Shown: one piece after another, positions 1 through 5,545 of the stretch
Position numbering within the stretch: position 1 is the first letter of the stretch
Layout of the letters: every line of letters starts with the position of its first letter
From: Alphaproteobacteria bacterium
GTDB taxonomy: Bacteria; Pseudomonadota; Alphaproteobacteria; Rhizobiales; Aestuariivirgaceae
DNA: 6,862 nucleotides
Reading direction: 5' to 3'
Assembly (NCBI GenBank): GCA_024639035.1
Contig: JAHEJE010000168.1
Location: 1-6,862, forward strand
Position numbers and translations under genes: made by a program
Notes under the pieces: generated by a model
Database searches by the model: none
Seen by the model: only the letters and a program-made list of their open reading frames with translations
What the model was told of the DNA's origin: nothing

Positions 1-1203
1 CTCATAGACCTGCTTTTCCTGGCCGGGGAACTGGCGGGCCCGCTCAATCAGGGCGCGCTCGATCTCGTCGTCGGCCACCGTAACACCTGCCTGCTCGCCG
101 ATGGTGCCGAGCACCAGGCCGAGCCGCACGCGGCGGGTGGCAATGGTGCGATACTCGGCGCGACTTTCGTCTTCAGTGGTGCCTTCGTCTTCGAACGACT
201 TGCCTTCCTGTTCCATTTCCCGGTTCAGGGCCGCCCAAATCTGTTCGAATTCGGCATCGACCAGTTTTTCCGGCAGCTCGAAGGTATATTCCTTGTCCAG
301 GACATCGAGCACATCGCGTTTCAGCTTCATGCCGGACATCTGAGCATACTCAGCCGAAATCCGCCCGGTGACATTCTCGCGCAACTTGTCGAGGCTTTCC
401 ATGCCGATGCGGGCGGCCAGCTCATCGTTCGGGGCGCTTTTCTTCGGCGCTTCAACACCTGACACGTTGACCGTGAATTCGGCATCCTTGCCGGCCAGCG
501 TGTCGACGCTGTAATCCTCGGGAAAAGTCACTTTCACCAGTTTTTCTTCACCGGCCTTGGCACCGACCAGCTGCTCCTCAAATCCGGGGATAAAGCTGTT
601 GGAGCCCAGTTCGAGCGGCACGTCGTCAGCCGAACCGCCTTCAAACGCTTCGCCGTCGACACGGCCGACAAAGGAAATCGTCACCCGATCGCCGTCTTCG
701 GCAGCACTGCCCTGTTTGCGGGCTTCGTAGTCCTTGTACTGATCGGCGATGTTCTGCAGGGCCTCATCGACATCCTTGTCGTCGACATCGACGACATGGC
801 GGTCAAACTTCAGTTTCGCGAATTCTTCGATCTCGATCTTCGGAATGATCTCGAAATTCATCGTGTAGGCCAGATCAGCCTTGCCCTCGATGATCGAATT
901 GATCTCGTCTTCATCCTCGGTCATGCCGATTTCAGGCTGATAGGCCGGCTTGAGGTCGCGCTCGACCAGGGCCTGCTTGCTGGAGTCGTCGACGGTCTTT
1001 TGCACCACCTCGGCCATCACCGAGCGGCCATAGAGCCGCTTGAGATGGGCAACAGGCACCTTGCCTTTGCGGAATCCGCGAATATTGGCGGTGGCGCTCA
1101 ACTCGGTCAGTCGCTGCATCATGCTCTGTTCTAGCTTAGCTGCAGGCACAACCACTTTCAGTTCGCGCTTCAAGCCTTCGCTCAGGGTTTCGGTGACTTC
1201 CAT
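1..1203 (-). CDS. tig: Trigger factor, ribosome-associated chaperone and peptidyl-prolyl isomerase (C-terminus cut by window edge)
   Basis: Trigger factor binds the ribosome next to the peptide exit tunnel and shields nascent cytosolic proteins; its FKBP-like domain isomerises prolyl bonds. The visible 401 codons begin MEVTETLSEGLKRELKV. The ribosome-docking signature GFRKGKVP lies at residues 43-50, the same place as in the E. coli protein. An FKBP-type domain follows at about residues 168-250 (GDRVTISFVGRVDG, then SFIPGFEEQLVGA and KVTFPEDY). The helical C-terminal chaperone domain starts after it and contains ARQFPGQEKQVYE close to the left edge. Family members are about 430-490 residues, so roughly 30-90 residues are missing. 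The ATG at 1203 is preceded by GAAGGAA, with 10 bases between AAGGA and the start. A tRNA-Leu gene lies just upstream in the same direction. The identity is secure; the domain borders are approximate. Confidence 0.97.
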   Translation of the reverse strand, partial: MEVTETLSEGLKRELKVVVPAAKLEQSMMQRLTELSATANIRGFRKGKVPVAHLKRLYGRSVMAEVVQKTVDDSSKQALVERDLKPAYQPEIGMTEDEDEINSIIEGKADLAYTMNFEIIPKIEIEEFAKLKFDRHVVDVDDKDVDEALQNIADQYKDYEARKQGSAAEDGDRVTISFVGRVDGEAFEGGSADDVPLELGSNSFIPGFEEQLVGAKAGEEKLVKVTFPEDYSVDTLAGKDAEFTVNVSGVEAPKKSAPNDELAARIGMESLDKLRENVTGRISAEYAQMSGMKLKRDVLDVLDKEYTFELPEKLVDAEFEQIWAALNREMEQEGKSFEDEGTTEDESRAEYRTIATRRVRLGLVLGTIGEQAGVTVADDEIERALIERARQFPGQEKQVYE

Positions 1204-1230
1204 AACCGTTCGTTCCTTCACAGGTCCCGG

Positions 1231-1258
1231 TGAACAATCCCGTTCCAACGATTGTTCA
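1231..1258. repeat. Perfect 9-bp inverted repeat in the tRNA-Leu / tig spacer
   Basis: TGAACAATC (1231-1239) and GATTGTTCA (1250-1257 plus A at 1258) are perfect reverse complements separated by 10 bases. Read toward tig, the hairpin ends 27 bases before the tig start codon. No run of T follows on the minus strand, so it is not a classical terminator. It could be an operator, a leader hairpin, or a processing or stability structure between the tRNA and the tig transcript. The repeat is seen directly; its role is unknown. Confidence 0.55.
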
Positions 1259-1290
1259 TCGCTCGTTCAAATCTATCGGCAGATGGCCAC

Positions 1291-1375
1291 TGGTGCGGGC
1301 GGAGGGACTTGAACCCCCACGGCTTGCGCCACAAGAACCTAAATCTTGCGTGTCTACCAGTTCCACCACGCCCGC
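1291..1375 (-). tRNA. tRNA-Leu, anticodon UAG
   Basis: The minus strand folds as a complete class II tRNA. The acceptor arm pairs GCGGGCG (1375-1369) with CGCCCGC (1301-1295), followed by discriminator A and an encoded CCA (1293-1291). The D-arm region contains the usual TGGTAGAC. The anticodon stem CAAGA/TCTTG holds the loop TTTAGGT, giving anticodon TAG at 1341-1339, which reads CUA and probably other CUN leucine codons. A long variable arm, diagnostic of Leu/Ser/Tyr tRNAs, and a T-loop GTTCAAG follow. The layout closely parallels E. coli tRNA-Leu(UAG). With CCA the gene is 85 bases. It is transcribed toward tig. Confidence 0.96.
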
Positions 1376-1408
1376 GCCCTTAGGTGACCGGGCCGACTAG
1401 TCGCGCGT

Positions 1409-1437
1409 TCTATAGCAAAGGCGCAAGGGCTATTCCA
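1409..1437 (-). promoter_or_regulatory. Candidate housekeeping promoter for tRNA-Leu
   Basis: On the minus strand, TATAGA (1414-1409) is a good -10 element. It lies 17 bases downstream of TGGAAT (1437-1432), a poor -35 element. The predicted start would be near 1402, about 27 bases before the mature tRNA end, and is followed by a GC-rich discriminator (CGCGCGA) of the kind common in stringently controlled stable-RNA promoters. The -10 and spacing are seen; the promoter function and growth-rate control are inferred. Read-through from nnr, whose stop is 84 bases upstream of the tRNA, is possible because no nnr terminator is evident. Confidence 0.4.
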
Positions 1438-1459
1438 GTAGAGAAAACACGTCATTTCT

Positions 1460-2965
1460 TCAGAATGCAGCAAGCGCCCGCGGCAGAAATTGCGGCAGGT
1501 CCTCGGCGATCAGGCCGGCGCCGGCAAACCGGCCCGCCGCGCCGTGCAGCCAAACACCTGCGGCGGCGGCGGCAAGCGGGGGAATTCGGCGCGCCAACAG
1601 GCCGGCGATGATGCCGGTCAGCACATCGCCCGAGCCGGCGGTGGCGAGGTCTGGCGGCCCGTTGGCATTGATCAGGATGCCGTCTGCGCCGGCAATGACG
1701 GTATCGGCGCCCTTGACAACGACGATGGCGCCGGAGGCTTCAGCGGCCGCAGCGGCGCGTTGCCATTTCGAATCCGGCTGTCGCGACAGATCTCCGAAAA
1801 GCCTCGCGAATTCTCCCTCGTGCGGGGTCAGCACGACAGGGCGCTGCGGGTCTTCGCATATCGCTGCGAACAGTTCCCGGGGCGCATCGGCAAAGCTGGT
1901 GAGGGCATCGGCGTCGAGAACGCAGGCTGCTCCCGATGCAAGCACCGCGCGCACCTTGGCACGGGTGGCACCGCCGATGCCGGCGGCAGGACCGATGGCG
2001 ACGGCGTTCTTGCGCCTGTCGGCCAGCACAGCAGACAGTGCGGCGGCATCTTCCGCCGGCTGCAGCATGATGCTGGTCAAATGGGCGGCATTGCCGGTCA
2101 GCGCGCTCTTCGGGCTGGCGATCGTGACCAGGCCGGCGCCGGTCCTGAGGGCCGCCATCGCCGCCAGGCGGGCCGCACCGGTGTTTCCCAGACCGCCGGA
2201 GACCACGACCGCATGGCCCTTGTGGTATTTGTGGGCCTGCGATGGCACAGGCTCGAACATGGCCCCCCAGAGGGCAGAATCATTGGCAAAAACATGAGGC
2301 GCGGCAGCGGGGATGTCGGCATCGCCAATGCCGATCGCGGCACAAACCGTTTCACCGCACAATTTGCGACCCGGCATGAGCAGGTGTCCGGGCTTGCGGC
2401 GGGCGAAGGTGACGGTCAGGGCGGCGGCAACGGCTTCGCCCCTCACCTGCCCGGTTTCGCCATCGATGCCGCTTGGAATGTCGACCGCCACGACCGGCCA
2501 GGAGTTTTCATTGACGGCACGAACAATCTCGCCCGCAATGCCATCCAGCGGCCGGGCAAGGCCGGCACCGAACAGCCCGTCGACCAAAAGCCGCGCTTCG
2601 CCAAGGGCAGCCGGAGTGAGCCGTTCGACGGTCCCGTCCCAGGCCTGCGCGGCCTGTCGGGCATCGCCCTTCAGTTTGCCTGCATCGATCAGCGAAGCCA
2701 CCCGCACCGGCCAACCTTCGGCCCGCAGCAGCCGGGCGACCACAAAGCCGTCACCACCGTTGTTGCCGGGACCGCACATCACCAGCACCGGCCGGCACGA
2801 CCAGCGCAGCAGAATTTCGCGGACAATGGCGCGGCCGGCGTTTTCCATCAGCTCAGCACCGGGCGTGCCCGCGGCAATGGCAGCGGCATCGGCCATGTAC
2901 ATCTGGGCCGGCGTGATCAGCCGATGCGGCCCGCGCAGGTGGCGGTCTCGAAGTGCGAAGTCCAT
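1460..2965 (-). CDS. nnr: Bifunctional NAD(P)H-hydrate epimerase / ADP-dependent NAD(P)H-hydrate dehydratase
   Basis: This repair enzyme restores NAD(P)H from its damaged hydrates: the N-terminal domain interconverts R- and S-NAD(P)HX, and the C-terminal domain dehydrates S-NAD(P)HX using ADP. Numbering from the chosen ATG (501 residues), the YjeF_N epimerase half shows MENAGRA at 40-46, CGPGNNGGDG at 64-73 and DIPSGIDGETG at 162-172. The ribokinase-like dehydratase half shows HKGHAVVVSGG at 248-258, LDADAL near 350, TPHEGEF at 380-386, KGAD at 418-421 and ATAGSGDVLTG at 441-451, all family hallmarks. Length is normal for the fusion. The start is uncertain: an in-frame GTG at 3022 would add 19 residues, and ATGs at 2902 and 2896 also precede the conserved core; none has a convincing Shine-Dalgarno sequence. 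The gene is divergent from glnB and not visibly linked to it in function. Confidence 0.94.
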   Translation of the reverse strand: MDFALRDRHLRGPHRLITPAQMYMADAAAIAAGTPGAELMENAGRAIVREILLRWSCRPVLVMCGPGNNGGDGFVVARLLRAEGWPVRVASLIDAGKLKGDARQAAQAWDGTVERLTPAALGEARLLVDGLFGAGLARPLDGIAGEIVRAVNENSWPVVAVDIPSGIDGETGQVRGEAVAAALTVTFARRKPGHLLMPGRKLCGETVCAAIGIGDADIPAAAPHVFANDSALWGAMFEPVPSQAHKYHKGHAVVVSGGLGNTGAARLAAMAALRTGAGLVTIASPKSALTGNAAHLTSIMLQPAEDAAALSAVLADRRKNAVAIGPAAGIGGATRAKVRAVLASGAACVLDADALTSFADAPRELFAAICEDPQRPVVLTPHEGEFARLFGDLSRQPDSKWQRAAAAAEASGAIVVVKGADTVIAGADGILINANGPPDLATAGSGDVLTGIIAGLLARRIPPLAAAAAGVWLHGAAGRFAGAGLIAEDLPQFLPRALAAF

Positions 2966-3031
2966 AGCGGCGACATGACGTGAGGCCCGCCAATGTGTCA
3001 ACCGGGTGATTGGTGACGACACCGTTTGCGA

Positions 3032-3048
3032 TGCCTGTTTTTTAGGCA
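3032..3048. promoter_or_regulatory. Candidate NtrC binding site 1 (distal)
   Basis: The 17-bp sequence TGCCTGTTTTTTAGGCA is an inverted repeat with TGCCT/AGGCA arms. It fits the TGC-N11-GCA frame of NtrC sites (consensus TGCACC-N5-GGTGCA) but departs from it at the inner arm positions. Its centre is about 131 bases upstream of the predicted sigma-54 transcription start, within the usual enhancer range. The repeat is seen directly; NtrC binding is inferred from geometry and from the glnB-glnA context. Confidence 0.55.
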
Positions 3049-3051
3049 GAC

Positions 3052-3068
3052 TGCTTAACTTTCCGGCA
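3052..3068. promoter_or_regulatory. Candidate NtrC binding site 2 (proximal)
   Basis: TGCTTAACTTTCCGGCA has the same 17-bp TGC-N11-GCA frame as the site 3 bases upstream, and the two centres are 20 bp apart, about two helical turns. Its inner arms match the consensus poorly, so alone it would be weak. Paired sites on the same helix face are what cooperative NtrC oligomerisation needs. The centre is about 111 bases upstream of the predicted start. Confidence 0.48.
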
Positions 3069-3083
3069 AGACTTTATCGCAGA

Positions 3084-3112
3084 TTGAATCCATTCACATG
3101 CATAACTATCTG
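3084..3112 (+). promoter_or_regulatory. Weak candidate sigma-70 promoter for glnB-glnA
   Basis: TTGAAT (3084-3089) and TATCTG (3107-3112) are separated by 17 bases in an AT-rich stretch between the NtrC sites and the sigma-54 promoter. A basal housekeeping promoter alongside the nitrogen-regulated one is known for several gln operons. Each hexamer has two mismatches to consensus, so this is only a possibility. Confidence 0.22.
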
Positions 3113-3144
3113 CTTTAGCGCTATTTTTTCGTCGCGGCGAAAGT

Positions 3145-3160
3145 TGGCACAGCTTGTGCT
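3145..3160 (+). promoter_or_regulatory. Sigma-54 (RpoN) promoter of glnB-glnA
   Basis: TGGCACAGCTTGTGCT matches the sigma-54 consensus TGGCACG-N4-TTGCW at all but two positions (A for G at 7, G for T at 12). The invariant GG (3146-3147) and GC (3158-3159) are at the required spacing. Transcription should begin near 3171, leaving a leader of about 73 bases before glnB. Sigma-54 promoters need an ATP-hydrolysing activator; with the two upstream TGC-N11-GCA sites and the nitrogen genes downstream, NtrC is the likely one. Induction under nitrogen limitation is inferred. Confidence 0.82.
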
Positions 3161-3243
3161 ATGGGCAATGCGTACACAGGGACAATCGTCGCGGGTCACA
3201 CAAGCGATCGGTTCGCATCTCGCAATTCTCAAGAGGGGATTTC

Positions 3244-3582
3244 ATGAAGAAGATTGAAGCGATCATCAAGCCGTTCAAGCTCGATGAGGTCAAGGAGGCC
3301 CTGCAGGAAATCGGGTTGCAGGGCATCACCGTTACCGAGGCAAAAGGCTTCGGCCGCCAGAAGGGCCATACCGAGCTTTATCGCGGGGCCGAATACGTGA
3401 TCGATTTCCTGCCCAAGGTGAAGATCGAGATCATCATCGGCGACGACCTGGCCGAGAAGGCCGTCGAGTGCATCCAGAATGCCGCCAAGACCGGCCGCAT
3501 CGGCGACGGCAAGATATTTGTCAGCAAAGTCGAACAAGCCATCCGCATCCGCACCGGCGAGACCGGGGCGGACGCGCTCTAA
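3244..3582 (+). CDS. glnB: Nitrogen regulatory protein P-II
   Basis: GlnB is a trimeric cytosolic sensor that binds ATP/ADP and 2-oxoglutarate and is uridylylated by GlnD when glutamine is low; its state governs the glutamine synthetase adenylyltransferase GlnE and the NtrB/NtrC pair. The 112-residue product has the exact family length and starts MKKIEAIIKPFKLDEVKEAL. The T-loop signature YRGAEY at 46-51 places the uridylylation target Tyr51 in register, and TGRIGDGKIFV at 83-93 is the second P-II signature. Lys90, Arg101 and Arg103, which contact nucleotide in the family, are present. The ATG is well supported by AAGAGGGGA ending 4 bases before it. An upstream in-frame start at 3154 would lie on the sigma-54 promoter and is not credible. 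Its place directly before glnA favours the name glnB over glnK, which usually sits with amtB. Confidence 0.97.
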   Translation: MKKIEAIIKPFKLDEVKEALQEIGLQGITVTEAKGFGRQKGHTELYRGAEYVIDFLPKVKIEIIIGDDLAEKAVECIQNAAKTGRIGDGKIFVSKVEQAIRIRTGETGADAL

Positions 3583-3619
3583 CCACTGAACAATCAACAA
3601 ACGCTCACGAGGCATCAAT

Positions 3620-5038
3620 ATGACAAAGACAGACAGTGCAGAGTCCATTCTGAAGAAAATGAAGGATGAAGACGTCAAGTTCGTCGATTTCCGTTTCACC
3701 GATCCGCGCGGCAAGATGCAGCATGTGACCTTCGACGAGAGCCTCGTCGATGAAGATGCATTCGCCGACGGGGTGATGTTCGATGGTTCGTCGATCGCCG
3801 GCTGGAAGGCCATCAACGAAAGCGACATGTGCCTGATGCCCGATGTGACGACGGCGCATATCGACCCGTTCTACGGCCAGACCACACTGGCGATCTTCTG
3901 CGACGTTCTCGAGCCGGAAACCGGTGAAGGGTACGGCCGCGACCCGCGCATGACCGCCAAGAAGGCCGAGGCTTACGTCAAGCAAACCAAGACCGGAGAC
4001 ACGGTCAACGTCGGCCCGGAAGCTGAGTTCTTCGTGTTCGACGACGTTCGCTTTGCGGCAGATGCCTACAACACCGGCTTCAAGCTCGACAGCGTTGAGC
4101 TGCCGAGCAATGCCGACACTGAATACGAGATGGGGAACCTGGGTCACCGTCCGCGCATCAAGGGTGGGTATTTCCCGGTCAATCCGATCGATTCGGCACA
4201 GGATCTGCGCTCTGAAATGCTGACGGTGATGAAGGAGATGGGCGTCGTCGTCGAAAAGCACCACCACGAGGTCGCCGCGGCCCAGCACGAACTCGGCATG
4301 AAATACCAGACCCTGACCTGGATGGCCGACCACATGCAGATCTACAAATATGTCGTGCACAACGTCGCCCATGCCTACGGCAAATCCGCCACGTTCATGC
4401 CCAAGCCGGTGTTCGGCGACAACGGCACCGGCATGCACTGCCACTTTTCGATCTGGAACGACGGCAAGCCGACGTTCGCCGGCAACCAGTATGCCGACCT
4501 GTCGGAGAGCTGTCTGCATTTCATCGGCGGCGTCATCAAGCACGCCAAGGCGGTCAATGCATTCACCAATGCCTCGACCAACTCCTACAAACGCCTGGTG
4601 CCGGGCTACGAGGCGCCGGTTCTGCTGGCCTATTCGTCGCGCAACCGTTCAGCCTCGTGCCGCATCCCGCATGCGACCAGCCCGAATGCCAAGCGCGTCG
4701 AGGTGCGCTTTCCCGACCCGACCGCCAACCCGTACCTGTGCTTTTCAGCCCTGCTGATGGCCGGCATGGACGGTATTCTCAACAAGATCCACCCCGGCGA
4801 TCCGATGGACAAGAACCTGTACGACCTGCCGCCGGCCGAGTTGCAGAATATTCCGACGGTGTGTGGCTCACTGCGCGAAGCGCTGGAGTGCCTCGATGGC
4901 GACCGCGAGTTCCTGAAAAAGGGCGGTGTGTTCTCCGACGATCAGATCGATGCCTACATCGAGCTGAAGATGGAAGAGGTCATCCGCTTCGAGCACACCC
5001 CGCACCCGGTCGAGTTCGACATGTACTATTCGGTGTAG
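3620..5038 (+). CDS. glnA: Glutamine synthetase, type I
   Basis: GlnA condenses glutamate and ammonia to glutamine with ATP, the main entry of ammonia into metabolism; the cytosolic enzyme is a dodecamer. The 472-residue product is full length. It carries FDGSSIAGWK at 54-63, the metal/glutamate residues in GPEAEFF (Glu134, Glu136) and HHHEVAAAQHE (Glu217, Glu224), GTGMHCHFS with His273, LVPGYEAPV near 326-334, NRSASCRIP at 342-350 and VEVRFPDPTANPY at 360-372. Tyr401 in KNLYDLPPAE corresponds to the adenylylated Tyr397 of E. coli, so activity should be controlled by GlnE and, through it, by GlnB. The start is backed by ACGAGG with 7 bases of spacing. It lies 37 bases after glnB with no terminator between, so the two are probably one transcript. 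No key residue is missing. Confidence 0.98.
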   Translation: MTKTDSAESILKKMKDEDVKFVDFRFTDPRGKMQHVTFDESLVDEDAFADGVMFDGSSIAGWKAINESDMCLMPDVTTAHIDPFYGQTTLAIFCDVLEPETGEGYGRDPRMTAKKAEAYVKQTKTGDTVNVGPEAEFFVFDDVRFAADAYNTGFKLDSVELPSNADTEYEMGNLGHRPRIKGGYFPVNPIDSAQDLRSEMLTVMKEMGVVVEKHHHEVAAAQHELGMKYQTLTWMADHMQIYKYVVHNVAHAYGKSATFMPKPVFGDNGTGMHCHFSIWNDGKPTFAGNQYADLSESCLHFIGGVIKHAKAVNAFTNASTNSYKRLVPGYEAPVLLAYSSRNRSASCRIPHATSPNAKRVEVRFPDPTANPYLCFSALLMAGMDGILNKIHPGDPMDKNLYDLPPAELQNIPTVCGSLREALECLDGDREFLKKGGVFSDDQIDAYIELKMEEVIRFEHTPHPVEFDMYYSV

Positions 5039-5059
5039 CGCAAGCAACCATTGCGACGG

Positions 5060-5098
5060 AAAAAGGCCGGTGCAGCAATGCGCCGGCCTTACCTTTTG
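5060..5098. terminator. Bidirectional intrinsic terminator between glnA and the converging small gene
   Basis: AAGGCCGGTGC (5063-5073) pairs with GCGCCGGCCTT (5080-5090) as an 11-bp GC-rich stem with one G-U pair and a 6-base loop. It begins 25 bases after the glnA stop. On the plus strand it is followed by TACCTTTTGG, a short interrupted T-run. On the minus strand the A-run 5060-5064 becomes a clean TTTTT directly at the stem base, so the signal is stronger for the gene at 5127-5447, whose stop is 36 bases upstream. Confidence 0.78.
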
Positions 5099-5126
5099 GT
5101 CTATTTAATGGCAGATCGGGCCGGGT

Positions 5127-5447
5127 TCAGCCGGTCTCCTGCTTGTCGGCTTTCTGATCGAGACCGTACGGGTCGGGGGCGCGTGAGGCTTGGCGCAGCT
5201 GGTTACCGAGACTGGCCATCGCGTCGGCCATGTTTTCGACCACGTGACGGCGGTCGTCGTCGGCCTGAGCGCAGAGTTGCTCGATACGCTGCTCGAGATC
5301 GTTGATCCGCGCGGTCAGCGATTTCGCCATATCCTCGACGAAATCCAGGATCTGTTCGTCGCGCTGCTTGTTGCGCTCCTCGACAGGCGCCAGCAGTATA
5401 TCTCTGAGTTGACCTAATTCGCGGGCAGCAGCATCTTGATCCGTCAC
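5127..5447 (-). CDS. Small coiled-coil protein of unknown function
   Basis: I do not recognise this 106-residue protein. It is acidic to neutral and predicted largely helical, with no signal peptide or membrane segment. Leu44, Ile48, Leu51, Ile55 and Leu58 follow a 4-3-4-3 heptad spacing, and hydrophobic residues at 33, 36 and 40 extend the pattern upstream; a second amphipathic stretch runs from about Val69 to Leu84, and the tail (90-106) is polar. A cytosolic helical oligomer or adaptor would fit, but no function can be assigned. The GTG at 5447 is chosen because CAGAGG lies 6 bases upstream; an in-frame GTG at 5489 would add 14 residues but has no such site and would read through the ribosome binding site. 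It ends at a good terminator and starts about 100 bases after infA on the same strand. A proper start signal and terminator favour a real gene. Confidence 0.68.
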   Translation of the reverse strand: MTDQDAAARELGQLRDILLAPVEERNKQRDEQILDFVEDMAKSLTARINDLEQRIEQLCAQADDDRRHVVENMADAMASLGNQLRQASRAPDPYGLDQKADKQETG

Positions 5448-5451
5448 GGGA

Positions 5452-5480
5452 AACCTCTGAACTGGGATTAGCCAGAGGCC
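5452..5480 (-). promoter_or_regulatory. Leader hairpin that overlaps the ribosome binding site of the small coiled-coil gene
   Basis: On the minus strand CCTCTG (5478-5473) is perfectly complementary to CAGAGG (5459-5454), with a 13-base loop and two further possible G-U pairs at the outer end. CAGAGG is the apparent Shine-Dalgarno sequence for the GTG at 5447, so folding would hide it. The pairing is seen; translational control is inferred, and a six-pair stem with a wide loop may be only marginally stable. Confidence 0.4.
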
Positions 5481-5496
5481 AAGGTGCACTGAGTCC

Positions 5497-5518
5497 GGTT
5501 ATCAAAAGGTTACCAAAA
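5497..5518. repeat. Tandem 11-bp direct repeat
   Basis: GGTTATCAAAA (5497-5507) is followed at once by GGTTACCAAAA (5508-5518), differing at one base. It lies in the infA / small-gene spacer, and its second unit forms part of the adjacent hairpin. It could be a protein-binding site or a chance duplication. Confidence 0.5.
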
Positions 5519-5531
5519 CGTCCTGTTTTGG
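5513..5531 (-). terminator. Hairpin after infA, possible weak terminator
   Basis: CCAAAAC (5513-5519) and GTTTTGG (5525-5531) form a perfect 7-bp stem with a 5-base loop. It begins 14 bases beyond the infA stop codon in the direction of infA transcription. The stem is AT-rich and the downstream minus-strand sequence is TAACCTTTTG, not a clean T-run, so it may attenuate or protect the 3' end instead of fully terminating. Confidence 0.35.
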
Positions 5532-5545
5532 GCTGACCGGCAAAT

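Noticed and set aside
796..1134. Plus-strand open frame opposite tig
   Set aside because: It lies wholly within tig coding sequence and has no family resemblance or start signal.
1490..2983. A 497-codon open frame on the plus strand opposite nnr
   Set aside because: It mirrors nnr almost completely, resembles no protein family, and long antisense open frames are expected in GC-rich coding DNA. nnr itself has all its catalytic motifs.
3204..3216. Small GCGA/TCGC hairpin in the glnB leader
   Set aside because: The stem is only four base pairs and is expected by chance in this composition.
3154..3243. N-terminal extension of glnB from an upstream in-frame start
   Set aside because: The extension would overlap the sigma-54 promoter, has no homology to P-II proteins, and the ATG at 3244 has an excellent ribosome binding site and the standard P-II N-terminus.
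3583..3619. Possible terminator or separate promoter between glnB and glnA
   Set aside because: The 37-base spacer has no inverted repeat and no promoter hexamers beyond the glnA ribosome binding site.
3605..4543. A 312-codon open frame on the minus strand opposite glnA
   Set aside because: It is the antisense shadow of a highly conserved glutamine synthetase gene; its sequence is low in recognisable features and its far end crosses the glnA ribosome binding site.
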